The position numbers were made by a program, and so were the translations under genes. DNA of 64,000 nt from Pseudomonas sp. FeN3W (GTDB lineage Bacteria > Pseudomonadota > Gammaproteobacteria > Pseudomonadales > Pseudomonadaceae): positions 2,929,001-2,993,000 of the forward strand of contig CP136010.1 of the NCBI GenBank assembly GCA_030263805.2, written 5' to 3'. Numbering within the stretch: position 1 is the stretch's first letter; every line of letters begins with the position of its first letter. Below the pieces are notes generated by a model that was not told the DNA's origin, searched no databases, and worked only from the letters and a program-made list of their open reading frames with translations. Shown here piece after piece: positions 19,780 to 28,531 of this stretch.

Positions 19780-20723
19780 TCTGCAGCCTCCAGCTTGGCC
19801 AGCACTTCGTCACGCAGTTCGGGGGTGGCCATGGGGAAGCCGAGTTTGGCCCGGGCCAGCAGGTAGCTCTGGGCGATCGAGCGCGCCAGGCTGCGCACGC
19901 GCAGGATGTACTGCTGGCGCGCGGTCACCGAGATGGCGCGCCGAGCATCGAGCAGGTTGAAGGTGTGCGAGGCCTTGACCACCATCTCGTAGGCCGGCAG
20001 TGGCAGCTCGGCGGTCATCAGGCGGTTGGCTTCGCTCTCGTAGAAATCGAAGAGTTCAAACAGCTTCGGCACGTTGGCGTGCTCGAAGTTGTAGGTCGAC
20101 TGCTCCACCTCGTTCTGGTGGAACACGTCGCCATAGGTCACGGTGCCGAACGGGCCATCGGCCCAGATCAGGTCGTACACCGAGTCGACACCCTGCAGGT
20201 ACATGGCCAGGCGCTCGAGCCCGTAGGTGATCTCGCCGGTGACCGGGTAGCACTCGACGCCGCCGACCTGCTGGAAGTAGGTGAACTGGGTGACTTCCAT
20301 GCCGTTGAGCCAGACTTCCCAGCCCAGACCCCAGGCGCCGAGGGTCGGCGACTCCCAGTTGTCCTCGACGAAACGTACGTCGTGCACCGAGGTGTCGACG
20401 CCGATGCGGCGCAGCGACTCCAGGTACAGGTCCTGGATGTTGTCCGGGTTGGGCTTGAGCACGACCTGGAACTGGTAGTAGTGCTGCAGGCGGTTGGGGT
20501 TCTCGCCGTAGCGGCCGTCGGCCGGACGGCGCGAAGGCTGAACATAGGCGGCGTTCCAGGTCTCGGGACCGATGGCGCGCAGGAAGGTGGCGGTGTGGAA
20601 TGTACCGGCGCCCATTTCCATGTCATAGGGCTGCAGGACCACGCAACCCTGCTCGGCCCAGTAGCTTTGCAGGGCGAGGATCAGGTCTTGGAAGGTGCGC
20701 ACGGCAGGCGTAGTCTGGCTCAA
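19776..20723 (-). CDS. glyQ: Glycine--tRNA ligase alpha subunit
   Basis: Alpha (catalytic) subunit of heterotetrameric glycyl-tRNA synthetase. The start is TTG at 20723: it gives the expected 315-residue protein beginning SQTTPAVRTFQDLILALQ and has AGGTGA seven bases upstream, while an ATG 38 codons upstream would run across the promoter region toward tag. Characteristic stretches include VLQPYDMEMGAGTFHTATFL and EVWLNGMEVTQFTYFQQVGG. The stop overlaps the glyS start. Confidence 0.96.
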   Translation of the reverse strand: MSQTTPAVRTFQDLILALQSYWAEQGCVVLQPYDMEMGAGTFHTATFLRAIGPETWNAAYVQPSRRPADGRYGENPNRLQHYYQFQVVLKPNPDNIQDLYLESLRRIGVDTSVHDVRFVEDNWESPTLGAWGLGWEVWLNGMEVTQFTYFQQVGGVECYPVTGEITYGLERLAMYLQGVDSVYDLIWADGPFGTVTYGDVFHQNEVEQSTYNFEHANVPKLFELFDFYESEANRLMTAELPLPAYEMVVKASHTFNLLDARRAISVTARQQYILRVRSLARSIAQSYLLARAKLGFPMATPELRDEVLAKLEAAE

Positions 20724-20830
20724 AATTTCACCTGTGCTGGGCTTCGACAGAAAGCCTCGGAGTATACCCCCCGCATGGCTGCGCTTGCGATGGTTTAGGC
20801 CATCGGACGAGGCCTGCGCAAGGAGACCAC

Positions 20831-21388
20831 ATGCCACGTTGCGCCTGGTGCGGCACGGACCCGCTGTACATCGACTACCACGATCGCGAATGGGGCGTAC
20901 CGGCCCGCGATCCGCAGGTGCTGTTCGAATTCCTCTTGCTCGAGGCCTTTCAGGCGGGGCTTTCCTGGATCACCGTATTGCGCAAGCGCGAGCGCTATCG
21001 GCAGGTGCTGTTCGGCTTCGATGCCGAGCGCCTGGCGCACATGAGCGATGCCGAGATCGACGAGCGCATGCAGGATCCCGGCATCATCCGCAACCGGCGC
21101 AAGCTCGAGGCGGCGCGCAGCAACGCGCGTGCCTGGTTGCAGCTGGAGGATCCGGCGGGGTTCGTCTGGTCGTTCGTCGGTGATGTGCCGAAGATCAACC
21201 GCTTCGAGCGCCTCGACCAGGTGCCGGCGGTCTCGCCCGAGGCGGAGGCGATGAGCCGTGCGTTGAAGAAGGCTGGCTTCAGCTTCGTCGGGCCGACCAT
21301 CTGCTATGCCTACATGCAGGCTACGGGGATGGTCATGGATCACCTGATCGATTGCGAGCGGCACGGCGCCCTGCTGGTCGATCGCTGA
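20831..21388 (+). CDS. tag: DNA-3-methyladenine glycosylase I
   Basis: Base-excision repair enzyme that removes 3-methyladenine from DNA. The 185-residue product starts MPRCAWCGTDPLYIDYHDREW, with the Cys4 and His zinc-ligand positions of the Tag family, and the C-terminal histidine/cysteine pair in MDHLIDCERH. The core AFQAGLSWITVLRKRERYRQ is typical. AAGGAG lies just upstream of the ATG. Divergent from glyQ and convergent with the chemoreceptor gene, as in other Pseudomonas. Confidence 0.95.
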   Translation: MPRCAWCGTDPLYIDYHDREWGVPARDPQVLFEFLLLEAFQAGLSWITVLRKRERYRQVLFGFDAERLAHMSDAEIDERMQDPGIIRNRRKLEAARSNARAWLQLEDPAGFVWSFVGDVPKINRFERLDQVPAVSPEAEAMSRALKKAGFSFVGPTICYAYMQATGMVMDHLIDCERHGALLVDR

Positions 21389-21410
21389 GCCGCGCCGGCG
21401 CCGTTGTATG

Positions 21411-21433
21411 GCCGGGCGATTCTCGTCCGGCCT
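21411..21433. terminator. Hairpin between convergent tag and chemoreceptor genes
   Basis: GGCCGG and CCGGCC arms around a short loop sit between the two stop codons, with TGTTT following on the plus strand. It is a modest candidate bidirectional terminator. Confidence 0.5.
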
Positions 21434-21436
21434 GTT

Positions 21437-23100
21437 TCAGTCGATACGGAAGCGCTGGACCTCCTGCTCCAGCAGCCGCGTGGTTCGCTCCAGCACCTCG
21501 GTGGCTCTGGCGTTGCCTTGCGTGGCCTCGGAGGTTTCCCCGGACATCAGTGAAATCCGCTCGACGTGACTGGCGATTTCGCCGATCGCCGACGCCTGTT
21601 GTTCGGTCAGTTCGACGATCTGGCTCACGTTGCGCGCCGAATCCTGCGACTGGCCGTGGATCTCTTCCAGGCGCTCGGCGGCCTCGTTGGCCAGTTCCAG
21701 GCCATGCTGCACCTGGGCTCCGGTGCTCTGCATGAGCGTGACCGCCTCGCGCGTTTCGTTCTGGATCAGCACCAGCATCTGGGCGATTTCCTCGGTCGCC
21801 TCGGTGGTGCGTTGTGCCAGCTGGCGCACCTCGTCGGCCACCACCGCGAAGCCGCGGCCGTTGTCCCCGGCCCGTGCCGCCTCGATGGCGGCGTTGAGTG
21901 CCAGCAGGTTGGTCTGGTCGGCGATGCTGCGAATGGCTCCGGTGATGCCGGAAATCTCCTCGGAGCGGCGTTGCAGGGAGGTGATCTGCGCCGAGGTATC
22001 CGCCACGGCACGGGCTACCGTGGTCACTTCGCCGGCCACCGATCTGACTAGTTCCATGCCGGCCGCCGACAGCTGTGCGGCCTTCACCGAATTGGTCTCG
22101 GCATGCTGGGTGATGCCGGAGACTTCCCGCAGGCTCTGGGTCATTTCCTCCAGGCTGGCCGCGGCGGCGGTGGAACGCGCGGCCTGTTCCTCGGTGGTAC
22201 GCAGCATGCTGCGTGAGGATTCGTTCAGGTGCTTGATCTGCGAACCGATGTCGTAGCCGGTGGTGGCGATCTGCATGAGCATCTCGCGCAGTTTCGTCTG
22301 CATGTCGGCGGCCGCCGCCGCTACGCTTTCGGCATGATCGCTGCGGATCGTCGCGCTGAGATCGCCGTCGGCAATGCGCTGCACCATCGCGGCGACCTTT
22401 CTCGGTTCGCCCCCGAGGCTATGCAGCAGGTAGCGGTTGATCAGCAAGGCCACGGTACCGCCGATCAGCACACCGATGCTGCAGAGGATGAACATCAGAG
22501 AGGTGAAGCTCCCGGCCGTCGCACGGGTGATGCCGGTTTCATGCTGGCTCTTGCTTTCCTGCCAGTCGATGAAGCGGTTGATGCTGGCCAGCCAGTCGCT
22601 GAAGGCCGGGCGGGCGTCCTGCATCAGCACCCGCTCAGCGGCTGCCCGATCGCCCTCCGATAGTGTCCGAGGATGCGCTCGAGCATCGGAAGGGTGCGGC
22701 GTTCGATGGCCTTGATGGCGTCGAGCAGTGCCCGCTCCTCGTTCCCGGCGCCGTCTGGGTCACTGAAGATGGTATCCAGCCGGCGGGCCGATTCCTCGTA
22801 CATGAGCGTCAGACGCCGGATTTCCTCGAGGCTCGCTTGGCGCTCGTCTTCGTCATCCAGCAGGGCCAAGTCGCGAAAGGCGATGGCGCGGTCATGTACG
22901 CTGCCGCGGAAGTTGATGGCCTGGCGCTGCTTGACTGCATTGCCGTCGACGATTGCGCTCAGCGTCGAGTCGATGATCCCGACCTGCCAGCTGGCCACTA
23001 CGGCAATGCTGATCATCAGCACCAGCAGAACGGCGAAACCCGTAACCGGCTTGACGGTGGCAGAGGCGCTCCGGCGATTGTTTGCTGCTTCTGTTCTCAA
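21437..23100 (-). pseudogene. Methyl-accepting chemotaxis protein, interrupted by one frameshift
   Basis: Would be a transmembrane chemoreceptor of about 550 residues. The 5' part begins at TTG 23100 with AGGAAG upstream; it has TM1 (GFAVLLVLMISIAVVASWQ) and a helical ligand-binding domain and stops at 22624. The remainder lies in another frame and carries TM2 (LMFILCSIGVLIGGTVALLI), HAMP, and the complete signalling hairpin with SIADQTNLLALNAAIEAARA. Reading across, the helical domain should pass from ...MLERIL into LSEGDRAAERVLMQD, which places the shift at about 22660-22670. No other damage is visible, so this is either a recent mutation, a phase-variable event or a sequencing error. Confidence 0.85.
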
Positions 23101-23408
23101 TGTGCAACTTCCTTGGGATTTTCTGGGCACTCGGCAAGCGGACGGCATGACCGCTCGTCGGTCGGGACAGCCGGCGGTGCGTGGTTTAATTGGCGTCAAA
23201 GTAATATCATTTTAATATCAGTCGCTGCCTGAAGGCCTTTGCTCGAGGGCAATATCTCGGTCTGCGACACGGCGAGGCGGGCATGGACACGTCTCTGGCA
23301 GTCTGTATCCGAACGGCTTCACCCCGTTGCGGTGATGTGCGCGCACGGCCCCACGGCAATCGCCCCGAAGTGGTTAAACTATTGCCCTTTCGGTCTCTGG
23401 AGTGTTCC
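23101..23408. promoter_or_regulatory. Divergent spacer between chemoreceptor and acyltransferase genes
   Basis: This 308-bp spacer holds no gene I can support. An AT-rich patch at about 23195-23222 contains the direct repeat AATATCA-TTTT-AATATCA, which is a plausible promoter or operator for the minus-strand chemoreceptor gene. The acyltransferase promoter must lie to the right of it. Confidence 0.35.
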
Positions 23409-24296
23409 GTGGAAAAGCTCAAAGGCGCCCTGCTGGTCGGCTCCCTGCGACTGTTCGCTCGACTGCCCTGGCGCATGGTCCAGGGCGTGGGCTCGATGAT
23501 CGGCTGGCTGATGTGGAAGCTGCCGAACCGCTCGCGGGACGTCGCGCGGATCAACCTGCACAAGTGTTTCCCCGAGCTGAGTCCGGCGGAACTCGACGCC
23601 CTGCTCGGCCGTACCCTGCGTGAAACCGGTATGACTTTCACCGAAAGCGCCTGCGCCTGGATCTGGCCGGCGGAAAAGACCTTGAGGCTGGTCCGCCAGG
23701 TCGAGGGGCTGGAGGTACTGGAACAGGCTCTGGCCTCGGGTAAGGGTGTGGTCGGCATCACCAGTCACCTGGGCAACTGGGAAGTGCTCAATCATTTCTA
23801 CTGCGCGCAATGCAAGCCGATCATCTTCTACCGACCGCCGAAGCTGAAGGCGGTGGACGAGTTGCTGCAGCGTCAGCGCGTGCAGCTGGGCAACCGCGTC
23901 GCCCCGTCGACCCGCGAAGGCATTCTCAGCGTCATCAAGGAAGTACGCCGTGGCGGCGCCGTGGGTATCCCGGCCGACCCCGAGCCGAGCGAAGGCAGTG
24001 GCATCTTCGTACCCTTCTTCGCCACCCAGGCGCTGACCAGCAAGTTCGTCCCCGGCATGCTCGCCGGTGGCAAGGCGGTTGGGGTGTTTCTTCATGCGTT
24101 GCGTCTGGATGATGGTTCCGGCTACAAAGTGATCCTCGAGGCCGCGCCCGAAGGGATGTACAGCGAGGATGCGGAAACTGGCGTGGCGGCGATGAGCACG
24201 ATGATCGAGAAGTATGTGCGCGCCCATCCCAGCCAGTACATGTGGACCATGAAGCGTTTCAAGAAGCGCCCCGCCGGCGAGAAGCGCTGGTACTGA
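23409..24296 (+). CDS. Lipid A late acyltransferase (LpxL/HtrB family)
   Basis: Inner-membrane enzyme predicted to add a secondary acyl chain to lipid A from acyl-ACP. The start is GTG 23409 (EKLKGALLVGSLRLFARLPW follows), giving the usual 295 residues, with GGAG just upstream; the frame extends further 5' without family resemblance. Visible are the N-terminal membrane anchor and the catalytic H-x4-E motif in TSHLGNWEVLNHF, plus the FVPFFATQALTSKF-type region. Followed after 33 bases by the PilZ gene. Which acyl chain it uses (laurate or 2-hydroxylaurate) cannot be told from sequence. Confidence 0.93.
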   Translation: MEKLKGALLVGSLRLFARLPWRMVQGVGSMIGWLMWKLPNRSRDVARINLHKCFPELSPAELDALLGRTLRETGMTFTESACAWIWPAEKTLRLVRQVEGLEVLEQALASGKGVVGITSHLGNWEVLNHFYCAQCKPIIFYRPPKLKAVDELLQRQRVQLGNRVAPSTREGILSVIKEVRRGGAVGIPADPEPSEGSGIFVPFFATQALTSKFVPGMLAGGKAVGVFLHALRLDDGSGYKVILEAAPEGMYSEDAETGVAAMSTMIEKYVRAHPSQYMWTMKRFKKRPAGEKRWY

Positions 24297-24329
24297 TCAG
24301 GCTAAAACAACAACGACAGGGACGAGCGC

Positions 24330-24596
24330 ATGCAAAACCAGAGACAGCATCCGCGTACCAACATGAAGTGCCGCATCCGCATTGCGCATCCGGCCTTTGG
24401 CGAGGTCTTCGCGCAGACCCGCGATCTATCCGATGGCGGCGTCTACGTCCGGCATCCGGAGCTGGTGGTGCTGCATCCCGGCGACGAGGTCACCGGCCAG
24501 GTCCAGGACTTGCCGATTCCGGCGCCGGAACTGCGGATGGTGGTGATGCGGGTGGATGCCGAAGGGGTCGGCCTGCAATTCGTGCGCGAAACCTGA
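24330..24596 (+). CDS. PilZ domain protein
   Basis: An 88-residue single-domain protein predicted to bind cyclic di-GMP. The two conserved PilZ ligand elements are intact: RQHPR (R-x3-R) near residues 5-9 and DLSDGG (D-x-S-x2-G) around residue 32. No other domain is present, so it would act through a protein partner. It lies just downstream of the lipid A acyltransferase gene, a neighbourhood conserved in Pseudomonas, and 8 kb from a c-di-GMP-producing enzyme in this window, though no direct link is shown. Confidence 0.9.
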   Translation: MQNQRQHPRTNMKCRIRIAHPAFGEVFAQTRDLSDGGVYVRHPELVVLHPGDEVTGQVQDLPIPAPELRMVVMRVDAEGVGLQFVRET

Positions 24597-24618
24597 CCGC
24601 TGGCCGCGGCGCGCCGGT

Positions 24619-24936
24619 TCAGTCGGGCGTCAGCCGGTCGAGCCGGCGCAGGAATACGCTCATTTCCTTTTCCGCCTGCTTATCGCCCTGGGCGTTCGCC
24701 GCGGCGATCCCGCGTTCCCATGCCTGATGGGCGCCGGGCTTGTCGCCGTTGGCCTGCAGCGCCTTGCCCAGCAGTTTCCACGCGGCGGAGTATTTCGGAT
24801 CGAGTTCGACGCAGCGGCGCAGATGCTCTGCCGCCCGCGCCGGTTGCCCTGCATCCATGTAGCCCTTGCCGAGGCCGAAACGCAGCATCGGATTGTCCAT
24901 GCCTTGGGAAAGCATCTTTTCCAGCGATTCGAGCAT
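24619..24936 (-). CDS. Small tetratricopeptide-repeat protein
   Basis: A 105-residue protein starting MLESLEKMLSQGMDNPMLRF at 24936, chosen over a longer Arg-rich upstream frame because AAGG precedes this ATG. The helical repeat pattern (LRFGLGKGYMDAGQPARAAE, then AAWKLLGKALQANGDKPGAH) is typical of two to three TPR units. TPR proteins mediate protein-protein contact; no specific partner can be named. Convergent with the PilZ gene. Its position matches a conserved hypothetical gene in the Pseudomonas origin region. Confidence 0.85.
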   Translation of the reverse strand: MLESLEKMLSQGMDNPMLRFGLGKGYMDAGQPARAAEHLRRCVELDPKYSAAWKLLGKALQANGDKPGAHQAWERGIAAANAQGDKQAEKEMSVFLRRLDRLTPD

Positions 24937-25068
24937 CTTGAAGACCTTTTCGGTGCGCCGCTCCGGGCGTTTCCTCACTTTAGTGCATCGCCGCCGCCGG
25001 GCAATAGCGGCAGCATACGCCATTGGTCTTAGCTGCTGCGGCGCTTTCGCTGTCTTCCCTGCGCCGGG

Positions 25069-25905
25069 TCAGTGGGCCTCGTTGACCGCGCTGAGAAACT
25101 CCCGGGTGCGTTCCTCGCGGGGGTTGTTGAACAGCTCGTCCGGGCTGCCCTGCTCGTGAATCCGGCCCTGATGGAAGAAGCACACCCGATCGGCGAACTC
25201 TCGGGCGAAACCCATCTGGTGGGTCACCATCAGCATCGTCAGGTTGTGTGCCTCGCCGAGGCGGCGGATAACATTCAGCACTTCGCCGCAGAGCTCGGGG
25301 TCCAGTGCCGAGGTCACCTCGTCGAACAGCATCACCTTCGGCCGCATCGCCAGTGCACGGGCAATCGCCACGCGCTGTTGCTGGCCGCCAGAGAGCTGCG
25401 CCGGGAAGTGTTCCAGCTTGTCTTCCAGGCCAACCATGGCCAACAGCTCCTCTGCCCGCTCGCGGGCCTCGCGCTTGCTCAGCCCGAGCACCTGCACCGG
25501 CGCTTCCATGACGTTCTGCAAGGCGTTCATGTGCGGGAACAGGTTGAAGCTCTGGAACACCATGCCGACCTTGCCGCGCACCCGTCGCAGGTGACGGGCA
25601 TTGGCCGGGACCAGCTGGCCACTGGCGTCGGGCATGTGCGTCAGTGGCTCGCCGTCGACCTCGATCACGCCTTCGTCGATGCCTTCCAGGGTCATCAGTA
25701 CCCGCAGCAGGGTGGATTTCCCCGAGCCGCTGGGACCGATGATCGCGACCTTCTCGCCTTCCTCGATTTGCAGATCGAGCCCGTCGAGCACGGTCAGTTC
25801 ACCGTAGCGCTTGGTCACGCCGGCGAAGCGCACCATCGGTGACGCTGCCTCGGCTGGTTCGGCAGCGGTTTTCAGTTGTTCTGTGGCAGGCATTGGCGTA
25901 CTCAT
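25069..25905 (-). CDS. ehuA: Ectoine/hydroxyectoine ABC transporter ATP-binding protein EhuA-like
   Basis: ATPase subunit of a polar-amino-acid-type ABC importer. Starting at ATG 25905, which overlaps the permease stop (ATGA), the 278-residue product has Walker A GPSGSGKST, signature LSGGQQQRVAIARAL, Walker B VMLFDEVTSALDPEL and switch VTHQMGFA. The N-terminal 22 residues (to about MVRF) are a low-complexity extension; an internal methionine could be the real start. The ectoine assignment rests on the neighbouring binding protein, not on this subunit. Confidence 0.85.
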   Translation of the reverse strand: MSTPMPATEQLKTAAEPAEAASPMVRFAGVTKRYGELTVLDGLDLQIEEGEKVAIIGPSGSGKSTLLRVLMTLEGIDEGVIEVDGEPLTHMPDASGQLVPANARHLRRVRGKVGMVFQSFNLFPHMNALQNVMEAPVQVLGLSKREARERAEELLAMVGLEDKLEHFPAQLSGGQQQRVAIARALAMRPKVMLFDEVTSALDPELCGEVLNVIRRLGEAHNLTMLMVTHQMGFAREFADRVCFFHQGRIHEQGSPDELFNNPREERTREFLSAVNEAH

Positions 25906-26561
25906 CGGGCCAGCTCCATGCGGTTTTCCAGACGGCGCACGCACCAGGCGAGGCCGAGGCTGAGAATGAGGAAGAACAGGCCGACCATGGTGATCGGCTC
26001 GAGATAGCGGAAACTTTCGGAACCGATGTTCTTGGCCCGCTGCATGATTTCCACCACGGTGATCGCCGACAGCACCGGCGTGTCCTTGAGGATCGAGATC
26101 AGGTAGTTGCCCAGCGCGGGTAGCACCGGGCGCAGCGCCTGCGGCAGGATCGCGTCGCGGTAGGCGGTCCAGGGCTTCATGTTCAGCGCGGTGACGGCTT
26201 CCCACTGCGAGCGTGGCACCGCGTCCAGGCCGGCGCGGTAGACCTCGGCGGTGTAGCAGGCGTAGTGCAGGGCGATGCCGATGATGCCCGCCTGCATCGC
26301 ACTGAGGTTGAGGCCGTAGTTGGGGAACACGTAGAACAGGAAGTACACCTGGATCAGCAGCGGCGTGCTGCGGATGAACTCGATCAGCCCGGTGATCGGC
26401 CAGGATAGCCAGCGCAGGCGGCTGCGGCGGCCAATGGCGAGGAATAGGCCGAGCACCACGGCGATGGCGAAACCGGCCAGGGCGATGCCGATGGTGGTCA
26501 GCGAGGCATCCAGCAGACGCGGCAGAATCTCGCGGGCGAAGTGCCAGTCGAAGAAGTTCAT
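25902..26561 (-). CDS. ehuD: Ectoine/hydroxyectoine ABC transporter permease EhuD-like
   Basis: Inner-membrane permease of the HisMQ/GlnP family, 219 residues. It begins MNFFDWHFAREILPRLLDA, has several hydrophobic helices and the EAA-loop pattern (GLDAVPRSQWEAVTALNMKP) that contacts the ATPase. Its ATG overlaps the ehuC stop and its stop overlaps the ehuA start, so the three genes form a tightly coupled minus-strand operon. Confidence 0.85.
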   Translation of the reverse strand: MNFFDWHFAREILPRLLDASLTTIGIALAGFAIAVVLGLFLAIGRRSRLRWLSWPITGLIEFIRSTPLLIQVYFLFYVFPNYGLNLSAMQAGIIGIALHYACYTAEVYRAGLDAVPRSQWEAVTALNMKPWTAYRDAILPQALRPVLPALGNYLISILKDTPVLSAITVVEIMQRAKNIGSESFRYLEPITMVGLFFLILSLGLAWCVRRLENRMELAR

Positions 26562-27217
26562 GACAAGCCTCCGCGCATCCGTCCGCGGGCCAGGCGGCGT
26601 TCCAGCTGGCGCATGCCGAAATTGATCGCCTGCGCCAGGACGAAATAAATGACCAGCGCCAAGCCGAAGATCTCCATGGTCATCAGCGTCGCCTGATCCA
26701 GCTGGCGGGCGCGGAAGGCCAGATCCGACAGGGTGATCAGCGACACCAGCGAGGTGTTCTTCAGCAACTCGATCAGCAGGTTGGTGCCGGGCGGAATCGC
26801 CGCGAGCAACGCCTGCGGCAGGATGATCCGGCGCATGCGTGTCAGCGGCGTCATGTTCAGCGCCTGACAGGCTTCGTGCTGGCCCTGGTGCACCGAGCGG
26901 ATCGCGCCGCGCAGCACCTCGGCGCCATAGGCACCGATGTTCAACCCAAGGCCGACCACGGCCACGGCGAAGGCACTCATTTCGACATTGAACGGTGGCA
27001 TCGGCAGCACGAAGTACAGCCAGAACAGCTGCACCAGCAGCGACGAGCCGCGGAAGACCTCGATATAGGTGATGGCCAGCCAGCGCAATGGCGCCACTGG
27101 CGAAAGCCGGGCCAGCGCGGCGATCAGCGCGCAGGCGATGGCCAGCAGGGAGCCGAAGAAAGTCACCTTCACGGTGACCCAGGCACCCTGCAACAGCAGA
27201 GGAAGCAGTTCGATCAT
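26558..27217 (-). CDS. ehuC: Ectoine/hydroxyectoine ABC transporter permease EhuC-like
   Basis: Second permease subunit, also 219 residues from ATG 27217 (MIELLPLLLQGAWVTVKVT). A longer frame reaches 27262 but adds a non-family leader. Multiple transmembrane helices and the EAA-type loop (AIRSVHQGQHEACQALNMTP) are present. It lies 120 bases downstream of the binding-protein gene; a GC-rich inverted repeat (GCGCAGCCTCGCTCAGCG region, about 27245-27290) lies in that gap and may cut transcription so that the binding protein is made in excess, a common pattern in ABC importers. Confidence 0.85.
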   Translation of the reverse strand: MIELLPLLLQGAWVTVKVTFFGSLLAIACALIAALARLSPVAPLRWLAITYIEVFRGSSLLVQLFWLYFVLPMPPFNVEMSAFAVAVVGLGLNIGAYGAEVLRGAIRSVHQGQHEACQALNMTPLTRMRRIILPQALLAAIPPGTNLLIELLKNTSLVSLITLSDLAFRARQLDQATLMTMEIFGLALVIYFVLAQAINFGMRQLERRLARGRMRGGLS

Positions 27218-27338
27218 GATGGCGCTATCCGGTTTTCCGGAGCGCTGAGCGAGGCTGCGCAAACAGTGGCGCAGCCTCGCTCAGCGTTCACAGGCGGGAC
27301 AGCGGGTCGGCGGCGCCAACCAGCCATCCCGACGGGCT

Positions 27339-28196
27339 TCAGGCGCCGCAGAGCTCGGCGGCAGTCTTGTCGGTGACGTTGGAACGATCGAAGCCGAACG
27401 GTTCGATGGTCTTCAGATGCTCCTCGCTGCCCAGCCACTGCTTGAGCTCGGCATTGACCGCGTCACGCAGCGCCTTGTCCTGCGGACGGAAGGCCAGCGC
27501 GCCGTAGCCCGCGCGTGCCGGATCGTCCTTGAAGTCGGCGATGGCTTCGACATCGTCGCCGGCCTTGTCCGCCAGTCCCTTCATGGTCAGCTGGGTGCCG
27601 ATGGCGGCGTCGGCGCGGCCACCGCGTACCGCCTGCAGCTGCGAGGTGGTGTCGGGGACCTGCAGAATCTGCGAATCCTTGATGCCGGCCTGGCGCGCGT
27701 AACCGAGGTTCACCGTGCCGGACATGATGGCGATCTTCACGTCGGGATTGTTGGCGATGTCCTCGTAGCTGCGCAGGTTCTTCGGGTTGCCTTCGGCCAC
27801 CAGCAGGGTGTCGAGCAGGCGGTAGTGCGGATCGGTGAACAGCACCTGCTTGCAGCGCTCCGGGGTGATGTACATGCCAGCGGCGATGAGATCGAAGCGC
27901 CCGGCGCGCAAGCCGGGAATCAGCGAGCCCCACTCGGTGAGCACCGGTTTGATGGTGTCGATCTGCATGCGCTCGAACACCTTGCGCACGATCTCGGGCG
28001 ATTCGCCGGTGACGCTGCCGTCGAGGGCGGTGTAGGCGAAGGGGGTTTCATTGGCGTAGCCGATGCGGACGCTGCTGCTGTCCTTGATGTCTTCCAGGGT
28101 ATCGGCCTGGGTCAGGCTGGCGAAACCGATGCTGGCCAGGGCGGCGCAGCCGATCAGCAGCCGGCGGGAGCGTGTCGGGATGGTGCTGTTCCTCAT
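27339..28196 (-). CDS. ehuB: Ectoine/hydroxyectoine-binding periplasmic protein EhuB-like
   Basis: Periplasmic solute-binding protein (285 residues) with a signal peptide (basic RSRR then LLIGCAALASIGFASLTQA). The mature part matches my recollection of rhizobial EhuB: VRIGYANETPFAY, GLRAGRFDLIAAGMYITPERC, NNPDVKI, and the ending IEPFGFDRSNVTDKTAAELC. These make ectoine/hydroxyectoine the likeliest ligand, although other polar amino acids are possible. AGGAG lies seven bases before the ATG. First gene of the ehuB-C-D-A order, adjacent to trkA. Confidence 0.82.
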   Translation of the reverse strand: MRNSTIPTRSRRLLIGCAALASIGFASLTQADTLEDIKDSSSVRIGYANETPFAYTALDGSVTGESPEIVRKVFERMQIDTIKPVLTEWGSLIPGLRAGRFDLIAAGMYITPERCKQVLFTDPHYRLLDTLLVAEGNPKNLRSYEDIANNPDVKIAIMSGTVNLGYARQAGIKDSQILQVPDTTSQLQAVRGGRADAAIGTQLTMKGLADKAGDDVEAIADFKDDPARAGYGALAFRPQDKALRDAVNAELKQWLGSEEHLKTIEPFGFDRSNVTDKTAAELCGA

Positions 28197-28487
28197 GGAG
28201 TTTCTCCTGTTCCTTGTAGAGACCCGAGGAATCGGATCGTTATTTGTCTAGGAGGGGCAATTGCTCGAGTTCAGTTAGGGACTCTTCTGACGACGGATGG
28301 TGCGGTAAAACCGAGCGACGATAGTGTGGCTCAATCGTCAGGCCGCGCAGACGGCAAGCCAGGAGGGTACAAAAGCTGGTCATAAAATGGAAATCGGAGG
28401 GCATTGGGATCGAATGGAGGCGATCGGCAGGAATGCCGTGTATTGCAGCTGATCGGGCCAGGAGTGGTGGGTAATTGAAAAAACGAA
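28197..28487. promoter_or_regulatory. Promoter spacer upstream of ehuB
   Basis: About 290 bases without a gene between the ehuB start and the trkA terminator. It should hold the ehuB promoter and any osmotic control site; I see no clear palindromic operator and no recognisable small gene. Confidence 0.35.
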
Positions 28488-28511
28488 ACGGCCCGCCGAG
28501 TGGCGGGCCGT
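28488..28511 (-). terminator. Intrinsic terminator after trkA
   Basis: ACGGCCCGCC and GGCGGGCCGT form a perfect 10-bp stem with a GAGT loop. On the minus strand it is followed by TTCGTTTTTTC, a T-rich tail. It lies 20 bp beyond the trkA stop. Confidence 0.9.
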
Positions 28512-28531
28512 CTATGCAGTCGCAACGATCG

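Noticed and set aside
17362..19866. Plus-strand frame of over 800 codons
   Set aside because: Shadow of glyS and gmhB with low-complexity His/Gln/Arg-rich translation and no family resemblance.
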